DNA of 64,000 nt from Thiomonas sp. FB-6 (GCF_000377645.1 NZ_KB898472.1:62001-126000); one strand, 5' to 3'. Positions 8,201 to 16,799 are shown, counted from the stretch's first letter. Numbers and translations: made by a program. The notes: a model not told the origin generated them from the sequence alone.

Positions 8201-10975
8201 TCGCAGGTGGGCGCCGAGGCGGCCGAGGCCGCGGCCGTGCTGGCCGCCGGCGGCCAGCCGGCCCGGCAGGCCGACGCGGCGGCGAACGACGCGCAGCTGC
8301 TGCAGGTGGCCGAGGAGGGCGGCGCCTACCTGGCGCAGGCGCTGCGCCGCGGGCGCGAAGGTTTCATCGCCATCCGGCGTGCGCGCGAGCACAACCTGCG
8401 CAACGTGGACGTGGACCTTCCGCGCGGCGGCATGACCGTGATCACCGGCGTGTCCGGCTCCGGCAAGAGCTCGCTGGCCTTCGACGTGCTGTTCAGCGAA
8501 GGGCAGCGGCGTTACCTGGAATCCATCAACGCCTACGCGCGCCAGTTCGTGCAGCCGCCGCCGCGCCCGGACGTGGACGCCATCTTCGGCATTCCGCCCA
8601 CGGTGGCCATCGCGCAGCGCACCAGCCGTGGTGGGCGCAAGAGCACGGTGGGCACGCTCACCGAGGTGCATCCCTTCCTGCGCCTGCTGTATGCCAAGCT
8701 GGGCACGCAGTACTGCCCGGACTGCCAGGTGCCCATCGCCCCGCAGACCGAGGAGGCCATCTGCGCCCAGCTGCTGCGCGAGCTGCGCGGCCACTCGGTG
8801 GGGGTGATGGCGCCGCTGGTGGTGCAGCGCAAGGGCGTCTACACGGAACTGGCGCAATGGGCGGCCAGGCGCGGCCACGGCCACCTGTGGGTGGACGGCG
8901 CCTTCCTGCCCACCGAACCCTGGCCGCGCCCGGACCGTTTCCGCGAGCACGACATCTCGCTGCCGCTGGGCGAGGTCGATCTGCTGCCCGAGAACCTGGA
9001 TGCGCTGCGCAAGCTGGTGCACGAGGCCGTGCAGCTGGGCAAGGGCGTGGTGCAGGTGATCTGGCCGCTGCAGCGCCTGCGCCAGGCCATGGCCTCGGGC
9101 GATGTGATCGGTGCCCACGCGGCGCTGGAACTGCGGCGCTTCAGCACCCTGCGCGCCTGCCCGTCGTGCGCGCGCAGCTTCCCCGAACTCGACCCGCGCC
9201 AGTTCTCCTACAACTCGTCGGCCGGCTGGTGTCCGAGTTGTTTCGGAACCGGCGCCCAGCTCGCCGGCTTCCAGGCCGAACACAGCGGCGAGGAGGGCGG
9301 CTGGGGCGATGCGCACGAGGCCGCCGCCTGCGCGCAATGCGCCGGCGCGCGCCTGAACCCGGTGTCGCTGGCCGTGCGCTGGCGCGAGCGCGCGATCCAG
9401 CAGCTGTCGGCGCTGGCGGTGGACGAGGCCCTGCAGTGGTTCGGCGAGCTGAGCCTGCAGCCGCGCGAACAGGCGCTGGGCCGCGACCTGGTGGCGGAAA
9501 TCCTCTCCCGCCTGCACTTCCTGCAACGCGTCGGCCTGGGCTACCTGGCGCTGGACCGCGCCGCGCCCACGCTGTCCGGCGGCGAGGCGCAGCGCATCCG
9601 GCTGGCCGCGCAACTGGGCAGCAACCTGCGCGGCGTGGCCTACGTGCTCGACGAGCCCACCATCGGGCTGCATCCGCGCGACAACCTGCGCCTGCTCGAT
9701 GCGCTGGACGAACTGCGCGCGCGCGGCAGCACGCTGGTGGTGGTGGAGCACGACGAGGACACCATCCGGCGCGCCGACACCATCCTGGACATCGGCCCCG
9801 GCGCCGGGCGCCTGGGCGGCACCGTGGTGGCCATGGGCAATCTGCAGGAGCTGATGCGCCACCCCGATTCCCTGACCGCCCGCTACCTGCGCGAGCCGCT
9901 GCGTCACCCGCTGGTGCCGCGTCCGGCCACCGGTGCGCGCACGCCGGCGCTGGATCTGCGCGGCGCCCACCTGCACAACCTGCGCGAGGTCGACGTGCGC
10001 TTCCCGCGCGGGCGGCTTTCCGTGCTCACCGGCGTGTCGGGATCGGGCAAGTCCAGCCTGGCGCGCGGCGTGCTGTTCGCCAGCGCGCGCGCGCTGCTGT
10101 CCGGAGAAGGCGCGCCGGTGGGCTGCAAGGCGCTGCTGGGGCTGGAGGGCCTGGAGCGCGTGCTGGAGGTCGACCAGACCCCGATCGGCAAGACCCCGCG
10201 CTCCTGCCCGGCCACCTACGTGGGCATCTGGGACGACATCCGCAAGCTCTTCGCCGACACCCTGGAGGCGCGCATGCGGGGTTTCAGCGCGGCGCGTTTT
10301 TCCTTCAACACCGGCGCCGGGCGCTGCCCCACCTGCGACGGGCAGGGAGCGGTGCGCGTGGAGATGAACTTCCTGCCCGACGTGATCCAGGCCTGCGAGG
10401 ACTGCGGCGGCCTGCGGTTCAACCCCGAGACCCTGCAGGTGCGCCTGCGCGGACTGTCGGCCGGGGAGGTGCTGGATCTCAGCGTGGAGGCCGCGCTGGA
10501 ATTCTTCGCCGCGCATCCGCGCATCACCCGCGCGCTGCAATTGCTGCACGACGTGGGCCTGGGCTACCTGCGCCTGGGGCAGCCCAGCCCGCAGCTGTCC
10601 GGCGGCGAGGCGCAGCGCCTGAAACTGGTCACCGAACTGGCCACGGCGAGCGCGCGCCCGACCCTGTACGTGCTCGACGAACCCACGGTGGGCCTGCACA
10701 TGGCCGACGTGGACAAGCTGATCCGCGTGCTGCTGCGCCTGGCCGACGCCGGGCACACGGTGGTGGTGATCGAGCACAACCTGGACCTGATGGCCTCCAG
10801 CGACTGGATCGTCGACCTGGGCCCCGAAGGCGGCTCCGGCGGCGGCACGCTGGTGCGCCAGGGCACGCCGGCGGACTTCGTGCGCCACGCCGACTCCGGC
10901 GGGCATACCGCGCAGGCGCTGGGGCGTTTCATGCACGAGCACGGGCGTTCCGCGCAGGCCGCGCCCGAGGCCTGA
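5240..10975 (+). CDS. uvrA: Tandem double-length UvrA excinuclease subunit
   Basis: 1911-residue ABC ATPase made of two complete UvrA units end to end; ordinary UvrA is about 940 residues. UvrA finds bulky DNA lesions and loads UvrB. Unit 1 covers roughly residues 15-985 and unit 2 roughly 1041-1905. Four Walker A motifs (GVSGSGKSS near 42, GVSGCGKST near 676, GVSGSGKSS near 1070, GVSGSGKSS near 1598) and four LSGGE signatures are intact. Cys-x2-Cys zinc modules are kept in both units, for example CETC and CPTC/CPDC in unit 1 and CPSC and CPTC/CEDC in unit 2. All ATP sites therefore look functional. Start chosen at ATG 5240, since the sequence upstream in frame is antisense to risA. Such fused UvrA proteins occur in Burkholderiales, often alongside a normal UvrA; that copy is not in this window. 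Confidence 0.95.
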   Translation: MTASETTPAHDPGSIELRGAHQNNLKNLDLSIPLGQIVVVTGVSGSGKSSLAFDTVYAEGQRRYVETFSPYARQFLDRMDRPRVDHIGGILPAIAIDQTNPVRTSRSTVATMTELADHLKLLYARRARLVCRRCAGEVRRDDASSIAADLRRRAAAAGDPRLVLSFPVAVPAQLEEQVVLDGLAAQGYTRVHARSGATLHVVQDRFRAGGVESARLLEAIEAALQRGQGRVAVWPLADGAGATEGAGPPEADPAQAWRYSADLHCARCDIAYRDPSPGLFSFNSALGACETCRGFGRTLGVDWGLVIPDATKSLRGGAVKPWQTASFKDAQRDLERHGAGAGVRLDVPWSQLEPRERDWVIDGDPAFSGKWETQYYGVRRFFEWLETRTYKMHVRVLLSKYRSSSLCPACGGARLKLDGLLWRVGSAQAASSSGAQRLRPHGVEWGDEQMRELAGLNLHEVMQLPVARAFEFFGAVEHEAGADAATRLLLDEIRARLRYLLDVGLGYLSLDRQSRTLSGGEVQRINLTTALGTSLTQTLFVLDEPSIGLHPRDLHRLSAVLQGLKSAGNSLLVVEHDPQIMLAADHLIELGPGAGEHGGQIVFQGGLDALRRADTLTGAYLRGERSVRQSRTLRRLRRDEHGHLQAPRLILEGARQHNLRELTVEFPLHALVAVTGVSGCGKSTLVGDVLWPALARALGKSSPEPGAFSRLLGAEQVADVVLVDQSALGKTARSNPVSFVGAFDALRKRFAALPEAQRRGYTAGTFSFNSGDGRCPTCGGSGFEHVEMQFLSDVYLRCPDCDGRRYRAEVLELRLDLPGGRSLNVADVLELTVAEALELFAGERDLQAGLRALQAVGLDYLRLGQPTPTLSGGEAQRLKLAAFLAEARRSAGRGAARGSLFLLDEPTTGLHFDDIARLLRALHELVDAGHSVVLIEHNLDVVAASDWVIDLGPEGGDGGGTLVVAGPPEEVEACEASHTGQALRAYRSQVGAEAAEAAAVLAAGGQPARQADAAANDAQLLQVAEEGGAYLAQALRRGREGFIAIRRAREHNLRNVDVDLPRGGMTVITGVSGSGKSSLAFDVLFSEGQRRYLESINAYARQFVQPPPRPDVDAIFGIPPTVAIAQRTSRGGRKSTVGTLTEVHPFLRLLYAKLGTQYCPDCQVPIAPQTEEAICAQLLRELRGHSVGVMAPLVVQRKGVYTELAQWAARRGHGHLWVDGAFLPTEPWPRPDRFREHDISLPLGEVDLLPENLDALRKLVHEAVQLGKGVVQVIWPLQRLRQAMASGDVIGAHAALELRRFSTLRACPSCARSFPELDPRQFSYNSSAGWCPSCFGTGAQLAGFQAEHSGEEGGWGDAHEAAACAQCAGARLNPVSLAVRWRERAIQQLSALAVDEALQWFGELSLQPREQALGRDLVAEILSRLHFLQRVGLGYLALDRAAPTLSGGEAQRIRLAAQLGSNLRGVAYVLDEPTIGLHPRDNLRLLDALDELRARGSTLVVVEHDEDTIRRADTILDIGPGAGRLGGTVVAMGNLQELMRHPDSLTARYLREPLRHPLVPRPATGARTPALDLRGAHLHNLREVDVRFPRGRLSVLTGVSGSGKSSLARGVLFASARALLSGEGAPVGCKALLGLEGLERVLEVDQTPIGKTPRSCPATYVGIWDDIRKLFADTLEARMRGFSAARFSFNTGAGRCPTCDGQGAVRVEMNFLPDVIQACEDCGGLRFNPETLQVRLRGLSAGEVLDLSVEAALEFFAAHPRITRALQLLHDVGLGYLRLGQPSPQLSGGEAQRLKLVTELATASARPTLYVLDEPTVGLHMADVDKLIRVLLRLADAGHTVVVIEHNLDLMASSDWIVDLGPEGGSGGGTLVRQGTPADFVRHADSGGHTAQALGRFMHEHGRSAQAAPEA

Positions 10976-10980
10976 AACCC

Positions 10981-10999
10981 GGGTCCCGGAGCCGGACCC
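10981..10999. terminator. Hairpin between convergent uvrA and miaA
   Basis: Six-base arms GGGTCC and GGACCC flank a 7-base loop in the 30-bp gap between the uvrA stop (10975) and the miaA stop (11006). Its place between convergent genes suggests a bidirectional terminator. No T-tract follows on either strand. Confidence 0.4.
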
Positions 11000-11005
11000 T
11001 CCTGC

Positions 11006-11956
11006 TCAGGGAGCCCGCAGCAGCCGTTCCACGGCCCGCTGCGCCGCGTCGGCGGCGCAGCAGTCGACCACGCTGCGCGCCGGCATCGCGCGCAGCCAGG
11101 TCAGTTGGCGCTTGGCCAGCTGGCGCGTGGCGGCGAGGGCGCGGGCCTCGAACTGCTCGGCGTCGCAGCGGCCTTCCAGGTAGTCCCAGCCCTGGCGGTA
11201 GCCCACGCAGCGCATGGACGGCAGTTCGGCGTGCAGGTCACCGCGCGCGCGCAGCGCCCGCAGCTCGTCGACGAAGCCGGACTGCAGCATCGTCCGCAGG
11301 CGCAGCGCGATGCGCTGGTGCAGCCAGGCGCGATCCGAGGGTTCCAGCGAGACCACGTGCAGGCTCGGGCCCGTGGCCTCGGGCGCGGCGTCGAAATGGC
11401 TGGACAGAGCTTTGCCGCTGAGTTCCCACACCTCCAGCGCACGCTGGATGCGCTGCGCGTCGGCCGGCTCGATGCGCGCGGCGCTGGCCGGGTCCACCCG
11501 CGCCAGTTCCGCGTGCAGCGCCGGCCAGCCCAGCGCGCGTGCGCGCTGCTCGATGCGCGCGCGCAGCTCCGGGTCGGCCGCCGGCAACGCGTGCAGCCCC
11601 TGCTGCAGCGCGCGCAGGTACAACAGCGTGCCGCCGACCAGCAGGGGTTCACGGCCACGGGCGCGGATGTCGCGGATCAGCGTGCGGGCCTCCTCGGCGA
11701 AACGCGCCGCGCTGTAGCTCTCGGTGGGCTCGACCACGTCGATCAGGTGGTGCGGCACCGCCGCGCGCTCCTCGGGCGTGGGCTTGGCGGTGCCGATGTC
11801 CATGCCTCGGTACACCAGCGCCGAATCCATGCTGACGATTTCCAGGTCCAGGCGGCGCGCCAGCAGCAGCGCCGCCGCCGTCTTGCCGGAGGCGGTGGGG
11901 CCGGTGAGCACGCGCACCGGCGCTTCGGGCCGCGTCGGGGCCTGTTCCTGCGCCAT
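11006..11956 (-). CDS. miaA: tRNA dimethylallyltransferase MiaA
   Basis: 316-residue enzyme that transfers a dimethylallyl group from DMAPP to the N6 of A37 in tRNAs reading UNN codons. The P-loop [12 protein letters not shown] is near the N-terminus, followed by [18 protein letters not shown], the family's [16 protein letters not shown] signature, then HHLIDVV and [12 protein letters not shown]. The tRNA-binding core [15 protein letters not shown] and the KRQLTWLR segment are near the C-terminus. Start set at ATG 11956 (MAQEQAP), 8 bp after the mutL stop, which implies cotranscription. The order mutL-miaA is conserved across proteobacteria. Confidence 0.96.
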   Translation of the reverse strand: MAQEQAPTRPEAPVRVLTGPTASGKTAAALLLARRLDLEIVSMDSALVYRGMDIGTAKPTPEERAAVPHHLIDVVEPTESYSAARFAEEARTLIRDIRARGREPLLVGGTLLYLRALQQGLHALPAADPELRARIEQRARALGWPALHAELARVDPASAARIEPADAQRIQRALEVWELSGKALSSHFDAAPEATGPSLHVVSLEPSDRAWLHQRIALRLRTMLQSGFVDELRALRARGDLHAELPSMRCVGYRQGWDYLEGRCDAEQFEARALAATRQLAKRQLTWLRAMPARSVVDCCAADAAQRAVERLLRAP

Positions 11957-11964
11957 GGCCTGCT

Positions 11965-13917
11965 TCAGCGCCCGCGCAGGAACAACGCGTCCAGCTCGGC
12001 CAGCGTCACCTGGCGCCACGTGGGGCGCCCGTGGTTGCACTGGTCGGAGCGCTCCGTGATTTCCATGTCGCGCAGCACCGCGTTCATCTCGGCCAGGTTC
12101 AGGCGGCGCCCCGCGCGCACGGCGCCGTGGCAGGCCATCGTGGCCAGCAGGCCGTCGCGCCGGCGTTCCAGGCGCTGGCTGCTGCCCACGGCGGCCAGCT
12201 CGGACAGCACCTCGCGCGCCAGGCGCACCACGTCGCCGCGCGCCAGCAGCGCGGGCACGGCGCGCACGGCCAGGCTGGACGGCCCGGTGGCGGCGATGTC
12301 CAGGCCCAGCCGGGCCAATTCCTCCGCGTAGTCCTCCACCGCGCCCATCTCGGCCTCGGTGGCGGCGAAGCCGGCCGGAATCAGCAGCGGCTGCGCGGCC
12401 AGCACCTGCAGTTCGCAGGCCTGTTTCAGGCGTTCGTACACCACGCGCTCGTGCGCCGCGTGCATGTCCACCACCACCAGGCCGTGGCGGTTCTGCGCCA
12501 GGATGTAGATGTCGTGCAGCTGGGCGATGGCCTGGCCCAGCGGCGCGTCGTCCGCCTGCTGCGCGGGCGCGGCGCAAGGCGTGGCCGCGAAGGCGCCGAG
12601 GGGCTGCGCGCCGGCACCGCCGGGGTCCGCGGCCGGCGCGGCGCCTGTCGGATCCGCCTCGCGCAGCAGCGCCGGGGCGGACGGCGCCAGCGGCGCGTAG
12701 GCGCGCATGAGGCTGCCCAGCGGCAACGCGTCCTGCCGCGGCTCGGCACGCAGCCAAGGCGCCTGCGAGCGCGGCGGCAGGCCTGGCGCGCTCTGCGCGG
12801 GGGCCGCGCCGCCCGAGGCGGACATGGCTTGGAGCGCGGACAGGGGGTGGGCCGCGCCGTCGGTCGCGTTGCCGGGCGCGCTGTCGGTCGCGCTGTCGGG
12901 CGCCGCGCGCGCGCCCAGCGCGGGGGCCAGCGCCGCCTGCACCGCGTGGCGCAGCGCCTGGTGCACGGCCTGGGATTCGCGGAAACGCACCTCGCTCTTG
13001 GCCGGGTGCACGTTCACGTCCACGCGCTCGGGCGGCAGTTCCAGCAGCAGCACGTACTGCGGCTGCAGCTGGCCGTGCAGCACGTCGGCGTAGGCCGCGC
13101 GCACGGCGTGGCCGAGCATGCGGTCGCGCACCCAGCGCCGGTTCACGAACAACTGCTGCACGTCGGCGCGCGCGCGTGCCGCGGTGGGGCGGCACACCAG
13201 CCCGGCCACGCGCAAGGGTCCGACCTCGTGGACCAGCGGCAGGGCGTCGGCGGCGAAGGCCTTGCCCAGCACGTCGGCGATGCGCCGCAGCGCATCGTCG
13301 AGGGCGTCCAGGCGCAGGGTCTGGCGCCCGTCCTGCCACAGCGAGAAGGCCACGCGCGGATGCGCCAGCGCGGCCCGGCGCACCATCTCGACGCACCAGC
13401 CGCCCTCGGTGGGCGCCGATTTCAGGAAACTGCGGCGCGCGGGGATTTCGTGGAACAGCCGGCGCAGGCTCACGCAGGTGCCCGGCGGCGCGGCCGCCGG
13501 CGCCACCGGATGCACGCGGCCGAGTTCGGCGCGCACGCTGGCCGCCGGCTCCGCGCCGCGGCGGCTGACGATCTCCAGTTCGCCCACCGCGGCCATCGAG
13601 GCCAGTGCCTCGCCGCGAAAGCCCAGGCTGCGTGCCTGTTCCAGGTCGTGCAGCGAGGCGATCTTGCTGGTGGCGTGGCGCGCCAGCGCCAGCGGCAGTT
13701 CGGCGGCGGCGATGCCGCAGCCGTCGTCCTCCACCGAGAGCAGGTCCAGCCCGCCTTGCTGCAGGCGCACGGTGATGCGCGTGGCGCCGGAGTCCAGCGC
13801 GTTGTCCAGCAACTCGCGCAGCGCCGAGGCCGGACGCTCCACGACCTCGCCGGCGGCGATCTGGGACACCAGGGTATCGGGCAGCGCGCGGATCGGCGCC
13901 GGGCCTTCGGAATGCAT
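11965..13917 (-). CDS. mutL: DNA mismatch repair protein MutL
   Basis: 650-residue mismatch-repair mediator. The N-terminal GHKL ATPase has [32 protein letters not shown] and [10 protein letters not shown] long Ala/Pro-rich linker spans roughly residues 335-445. The C-terminal domain carries [12 protein letters not shown] and QCNHGRPT. These correspond to the DQHA(x)2E(x)4E and CPHGRP motifs of MutL proteins with latent endonuclease activity, with Q to M and P to N changes. E. coli MutL lacks them. ATG 13917 is chosen because [13 protein letters not shown] leads straight into the ATPase domain. TATACT lies 6 bp before the ATG with no visible ribosome-binding site, so the transcript may be leaderless. 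Confidence 0.96.
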   Translation of the reverse strand: MHSEGPAPIRALPDTLVSQIAAGEVVERPASALRELLDNALDSGATRITVRLQQGGLDLLSVEDDGCGIAAAELPLALARHATSKIASLHDLEQARSLGFRGEALASMAAVGELEIVSRRGAEPAASVRAELGRVHPVAPAAAPPGTCVSLRRLFHEIPARRSFLKSAPTEGGWCVEMVRRAALAHPRVAFSLWQDGRQTLRLDALDDALRRIADVLGKAFAADALPLVHEVGPLRVAGLVCRPTAARARADVQQLFVNRRWVRDRMLGHAVRAAYADVLHGQLQPQYVLLLELPPERVDVNVHPAKSEVRFRESQAVHQALRHAVQAALAPALGARAAPDSATDSAPGNATDGAAHPLSALQAMSASGGAAPAQSAPGLPPRSQAPWLRAEPRQDALPLGSLMRAYAPLAPSAPALLREADPTGAAPAADPGGAGAQPLGAFAATPCAAPAQQADDAPLGQAIAQLHDIYILAQNRHGLVVVDMHAAHERVVYERLKQACELQVLAAQPLLIPAGFAATEAEMGAVEDYAEELARLGLDIAATGPSSLAVRAVPALLARGDVVRLAREVLSELAAVGSSQRLERRRDGLLATMACHGAVRAGRRLNLAEMNAVLRDMEITERSDQCNHGRPTWRQVTLAELDALFLRGR

Positions 13918-13923
13918 GCGCCC

Positions 13924-13929
13924 AGTATA
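13924..13929 (-). promoter_or_regulatory. Candidate -10 hexamer 6 bp before mutL
   Basis: On the minus strand TATACT (5/6 to the -10 consensus) is followed by six bases and the mutL ATG. Transcription from it would begin at or next to the start codon. No clear -35 is present; the region upstream is the 81-bp repeat. Confidence 0.45.
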
Positions 13930-13944
13930 CTTTCCAGCTTTCGA

Positions 13945-14106
13945 GGGCCCCCAGGGCCGGGCGGTGCCCGGCCCGCCCCCCGTGGGGGGCAAGGAAACTT
14001 GGGGCGGCCCTGCGTTCCCTTGAGCGGGCCCCCAGGGCCGGGCGGTGCCCGGCCCGCCCCCCGTGGGGGGCAAGGAAACTTGGGGCGGCCCTGCGTTTCC
14101 TTGAGC
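13945..14106. repeat. Two tandem 81-bp REP-like repeats
   Basis: Two head-to-tail copies (13945-14025 and 14026-14106) differ by one base, and the first seven bases of a third copy follow. Each copy holds three dyads: a 9-bp stem GGGCCGGGC/GCCCGGCCC with a GGT loop, a C6/G6 arm pair around GT, and AAGGAAAC/GTTTCCTT (perfect in copy 2). The dense palindromes and intergenic location are typical of REP/BIME-like elements. They fill the space between divergent mutL and the DedA gene and could affect supercoiling or promoter function. Presence elsewhere in the genome cannot be checked here. Confidence 0.8.
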
Positions 14107-14133
14107 GGGCCCCTCGGCCGCGCGCCGCCTACG

Positions 14134-14781
14134 ATGCACCAGATCCAAGAGCTGATCCACCTGCTGCTGCATTTCGACGCCGAGTTGACGCGCCTGATCG
14201 GGGTCTACGGCGCCTGGATCTGGGCGCTGCTGTTCGGCATCGTGTTCCTGGAGACGGGGCTGGTGGTCACCCCCTTCCTGCCCGGCGACTCCATGCTGTT
14301 CGTGGTCGGCGCGCTGTGCGCCTCGGGCAGCCTGCACCTGGGCACCGGGCTGGCGCTGCTGTGGGCGGCCGCGGTGCTCGGCGACTCGCTCAACTACAGC
14401 ATCGGCAAGGCCGTCGGGCACCGCGTGTTCGCGTGGAACCACAGCCGCTGGTTCAACCGCCGCGCCTTCGACCGCGCGCATGCCTTCTACGAGCGCTATG
14501 GCGGCATCACCGTGGTCAGCGCCCGCTTCATTCCCTTCGTGCGCACTTTCGCGCCTTTCGTGGCCGGCGTGGCCGAGATGTCCTACCCCCGGTTCCTGGC
14601 CTACAACGCGCTGGGCGCTGCGCTTTGGGTGGGTCTGCTGATGGGTGCCGGCTTCGCCTTCGGCAACCTGCCCTGGGTGCGCAGCCACCTGCCAGCCCTG
14701 AGCCTGGCGGTGGTGGGGGTGTCGCTGCTGCCGCTGGCGCTGGGCTGGCTGCGCGCCTGGATGCGCGCGCGCAGCGCCTGA
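14134..14781 (+). CDS. DedA family membrane protein
   Basis: 215-residue integral membrane protein of the DedA/SNARE-associated (VTT) family. Several members act as undecaprenyl-phosphate or phospholipid translocases. Visible marks are FLETGLVVTPFLPGDSMLF (re-entrant segment with the conserved E and D), the amphipathic YERYGGITVVSARFIPFVRTFAPFVAG loop with two functionally important arginines, and four or five hydrophobic segments. It starts at ATG 14134, just after the 81-bp repeats. It lies divergent from mutL and convergent with amiC, interrupting an otherwise conserved amiC-mutL arrangement. The substrate cannot be assigned. Confidence 0.9.
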   Translation: MHQIQELIHLLLHFDAELTRLIGVYGAWIWALLFGIVFLETGLVVTPFLPGDSMLFVVGALCASGSLHLGTGLALLWAAAVLGDSLNYSIGKAVGHRVFAWNHSRWFNRRAFDRAHAFYERYGGITVVSARFIPFVRTFAPFVAGVAEMSYPRFLAYNALGAALWVGLLMGAGFAFGNLPWVRSHLPALSLAVVGVSLLPLALGWLRAWMRARSA

Positions 14782-14796
14782 GACCGCGACGGTCCG

Positions 14797-14818
14797 GGCA
14801 GGGGCCGCGGCCCCTGCC
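14797..14818. terminator. Perfect palindrome between DedA gene and amiC
   Basis: A 22-base perfect palindrome (arms GGCAGGGGCC/GGCCCCTGCC around GC) lies 15 bp after the DedA stop and 7 bp beyond the amiC stop. It fits a bidirectional terminator for convergent genes; there is no T-run. Confidence 0.5.
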
Positions 14819-14824
14819 GTGGTC

Positions 14825-16234
14825 TCAGACCATGGTGCGGCGCCGCGCCAGCGGCGGGCGCGTGCCGAGATAATCGCGGATGCCTTCGAGAATGGCCCGC
14901 GCCATCTTGCGCCGGTAGGCCGGGGTCTGCAGCCGCGCCTCTTCCTCGGGGTTGCTGATGAAGGCGGTCTCCACCAGCATCGACGGCACCGTGGGCGACT
15001 TGAGCACCACGAATCCCGCCTGCTGCACCTGGCGCGAATGCAGATGCACGATCGAGCCCATGCGCCGCAGCGTGGGCGCGGCCATCTTCAGGCTGGCGTC
15101 GATCTGCGCGGTGGTCGACATGTCCAGCATGACCTTGGCGACCTGGTAGTCGTGGGCCTGGATGTCGATTCCGCCGATCGAGTCGGCGGCGTTCTCGCGC
15201 TGCGCCATCAATCGCGCCTCCACGCTGGAGGCGCCACCCTCGGACAGGCAGAACACCGAGGCCCCGCGCGCCTGCGGCGTGTACCAGCCGTCGGCATGGA
15301 TGGAGGTGAACAGGTCGGCGTTGGCCCGCTGGGCCTTTTCCACGCGCATCCACAGGGGTACGAAAAAATCGCTTTCGCGGGTCATGGCCACCCGCATGTT
15401 GGGCGTGCGCTGGACCAGTTCGCGCAGTTCATGCCCGATCAGCAGCACCATGTCCTTCTCGTGCACCCCGCTGGGCCCGGTGGCGCCCGGATCCTCGCCG
15501 CCATGGCCGGGATCGAGCATCAACAGCACGCTGCGTTGCGGGCGCCGGTCGCGCCGCGGCGGCTCCTGGCGCGCCACCGTGCCGCCGTCGTCGTGCCGGC
15601 CCTGCGCCACCTCGGGCGTGCGCGGCGCGTCCAGGCTGGAACGGTGCTGCTGCAGCCAGTCCCCCAGCGTGTCCTCGCGGCCATGGGTCAGCGAGGTCGG
15701 CTCGGCCGACGCGCGGCCCGCCCGGGCCTGCAGTTGCGGCTGCTCCTGGGACGGGGCCTGCGGCGGGGATGGGGATGGCGATTGCGACTTGCCCAGCGCC
15801 AGCAGGGAATTCGGCCCCACCGGGTAGAGGTCGAAGACCATGCGGTTGCGGTAGGCGGCCACCGGCGGCAGCGTGAACACCTGCGGGTGAACCGCCTGCT
15901 TCAGGTCCAGCACCAGGCGCACCACGTCGGGCGCGTACTGCGCCACCCGCACGTCGCGGATGAAGGGATCGTCGGGGCGGATCTTGCCCACCAGCTCGCG
16001 CAACTGCGGGTCCAGGTTCAGGCCCTTCACGTCGACCACCAGGCGCGGCGGATCGGGAACCAGGAAATGACTGGCGCTGAGCGCCTGGTCCGATTCCAGC
16101 GTGACGCGGGTGTACTCCGAGGCCGGCCACACGCGCACCGCGACGATGGTCGCGCCGCGCGCGATGGCCGGCGCGCCCAGCAGCAGGGCGATGCTGGAAC
16201 TGTGGACCAGGAACCTGCGACGGTCGGTGCTCAT
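14825..16234 (-). CDS. amiC: N-acetylmuramoyl-L-alanine amidase, Tat-exported (AmiC)
   Basis: 469-residue periplasmic amidase that cuts the peptide stem from peptidoglycan during cell separation. It starts with a twin-arginine signal (DRRRFL followed by a hydrophobic stretch and ARGA). An AMIN domain (about residues 35-140) targets septal peptidoglycan, and a Pro/Ser/Gln-rich linker follows. The Amidase_3 catalytic domain has the zinc ligands in DPGHGGEDPGA, E in HEKDM, H in SIHADGW, and the catalytic E in LVETAFISNPEEE. ATG 16234 is preferred over an in-frame start at 16312 because a GGGAGAG site precedes it and it exposes the Tat motif. It lies 43 bp downstream of tsaE, in the same transcript. 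Confidence 0.95.
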   Translation of the reverse strand: MSTDRRRFLVHSSSIALLLGAPAIARGATIVAVRVWPASEYTRVTLESDQALSASHFLVPDPPRLVVDVKGLNLDPQLRELVGKIRPDDPFIRDVRVAQYAPDVVRLVLDLKQAVHPQVFTLPPVAAYRNRMVFDLYPVGPNSLLALGKSQSPSPSPPQAPSQEQPQLQARAGRASAEPTSLTHGREDTLGDWLQQHRSSLDAPRTPEVAQGRHDDGGTVARQEPPRRDRRPQRSVLLMLDPGHGGEDPGATGPSGVHEKDMVLLIGHELRELVQRTPNMRVAMTRESDFFVPLWMRVEKAQRANADLFTSIHADGWYTPQARGASVFCLSEGGASSVEARLMAQRENAADSIGGIDIQAHDYQVAKVMLDMSTTAQIDASLKMAAPTLRRMGSIVHLHSRQVQQAGFVVLKSPTVPSMLVETAFISNPEEEARLQTPAYRRKMARAILEGIRDYLGTRPPLARRRTMV

Positions 16235-16277
16235 GTCGGGCTCTCCCTTGCGCGGCGCGCCGGGCGGGCCCGGCGCT

Positions 16278-16799
16278 TCATCCGGCGTGCGCTTGCGCGT
16301 ACGCCCATCCATCGATCACGGCCTCCCCGGCGGGACTGCCGCTGTGCAACGAGACCTCGCGGGAATCGCCCCGCGGGGTGATGCGGATGTCCAAATCCGC
16401 CGTAGGCAAGCCCGGGGCCCGTTCGGGCCATTCCACGAAACACAGGGACTTGCCGTCCAGCACATCCCCCAGACCGGCATCGAGCCATTCGTCTGGAGAT
16501 GAAAATCGATACAGATCAATATGATAGGCCGTAATCTGGACAGACCGCTTCAATTCTAGGTCAAGTTTTTCCAGGCTGTAGGGTTCTACCAACGCATAAC
16601 TGGGGCTCTTGATGCGTCCGCGCACCCCCAGTTCCCGCAGCACCGCGCGTACCAGCGTGGTCTTTCCGGCGCCGAGTTCGCCGTGCAGCGCGATCCGCAG
16701 CGGCGGCAGGCCGCGGGCGCGCAGCGCGCGGCCCAGCTCGGCGCCGAGCCGGGCGGTGGCGGTGTCGTCGGCGCAGTGACGGAGCAGGGTGGCGGTCAT
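16278..16799 (-). CDS. tsaE: tRNA threonylcarbamoyladenosine biosynthesis ATPase TsaE
   Basis: 173-residue P-loop ATPase that works with TsaB and TsaD to make t6A37 in ANN-decoding tRNAs. Key segments are the Walker A GELGAGKTTLVRAVL, the SPSYALVEPY motif and the HIDLYRF segment. The FVEWPERAPGL segment carries the conserved E-W. Start ATG 16799 gives a normal TsaE N-terminus. A start at 16877 in the same frame would add 26 residues including a PTPD repeat encoded by a 12-bp tandem repeat; neither start has a clear ribosome-binding site. It heads the tsaE-amiC unit and is divergent from queG. Confidence 0.94.
   Translation of the reverse strand: MTATLLRHCADDTATARLGAELGRALRARGLPPLRIALHGELGAGKTTLVRAVLRELGVRGRIKSPSYALVEPYSLEKLDLELKRSVQITAYHIDLYRFSSPDEWLDAGLGDVLDGKSLCFVEWPERAPGLPTADLDIRITPRGDSREVSLHSGSPAGEAVIDGWAYAQAHAG

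Noticed and set aside
4340-10942. Very long open frame antisense to uvrA
   Set aside because: It reads through the opposite strand of a well-conserved gene, has no recognisable domain in that part and low-complexity His/Gln/Arg composition. It is a by-product of high GC third-position bias; only its last 242 codons (risA) are real.
13945-14106. CRISPR-like array
   Set aside because: Only two head-to-tail 81-bp copies with no unique spacers between them, and no cas genes in the window.
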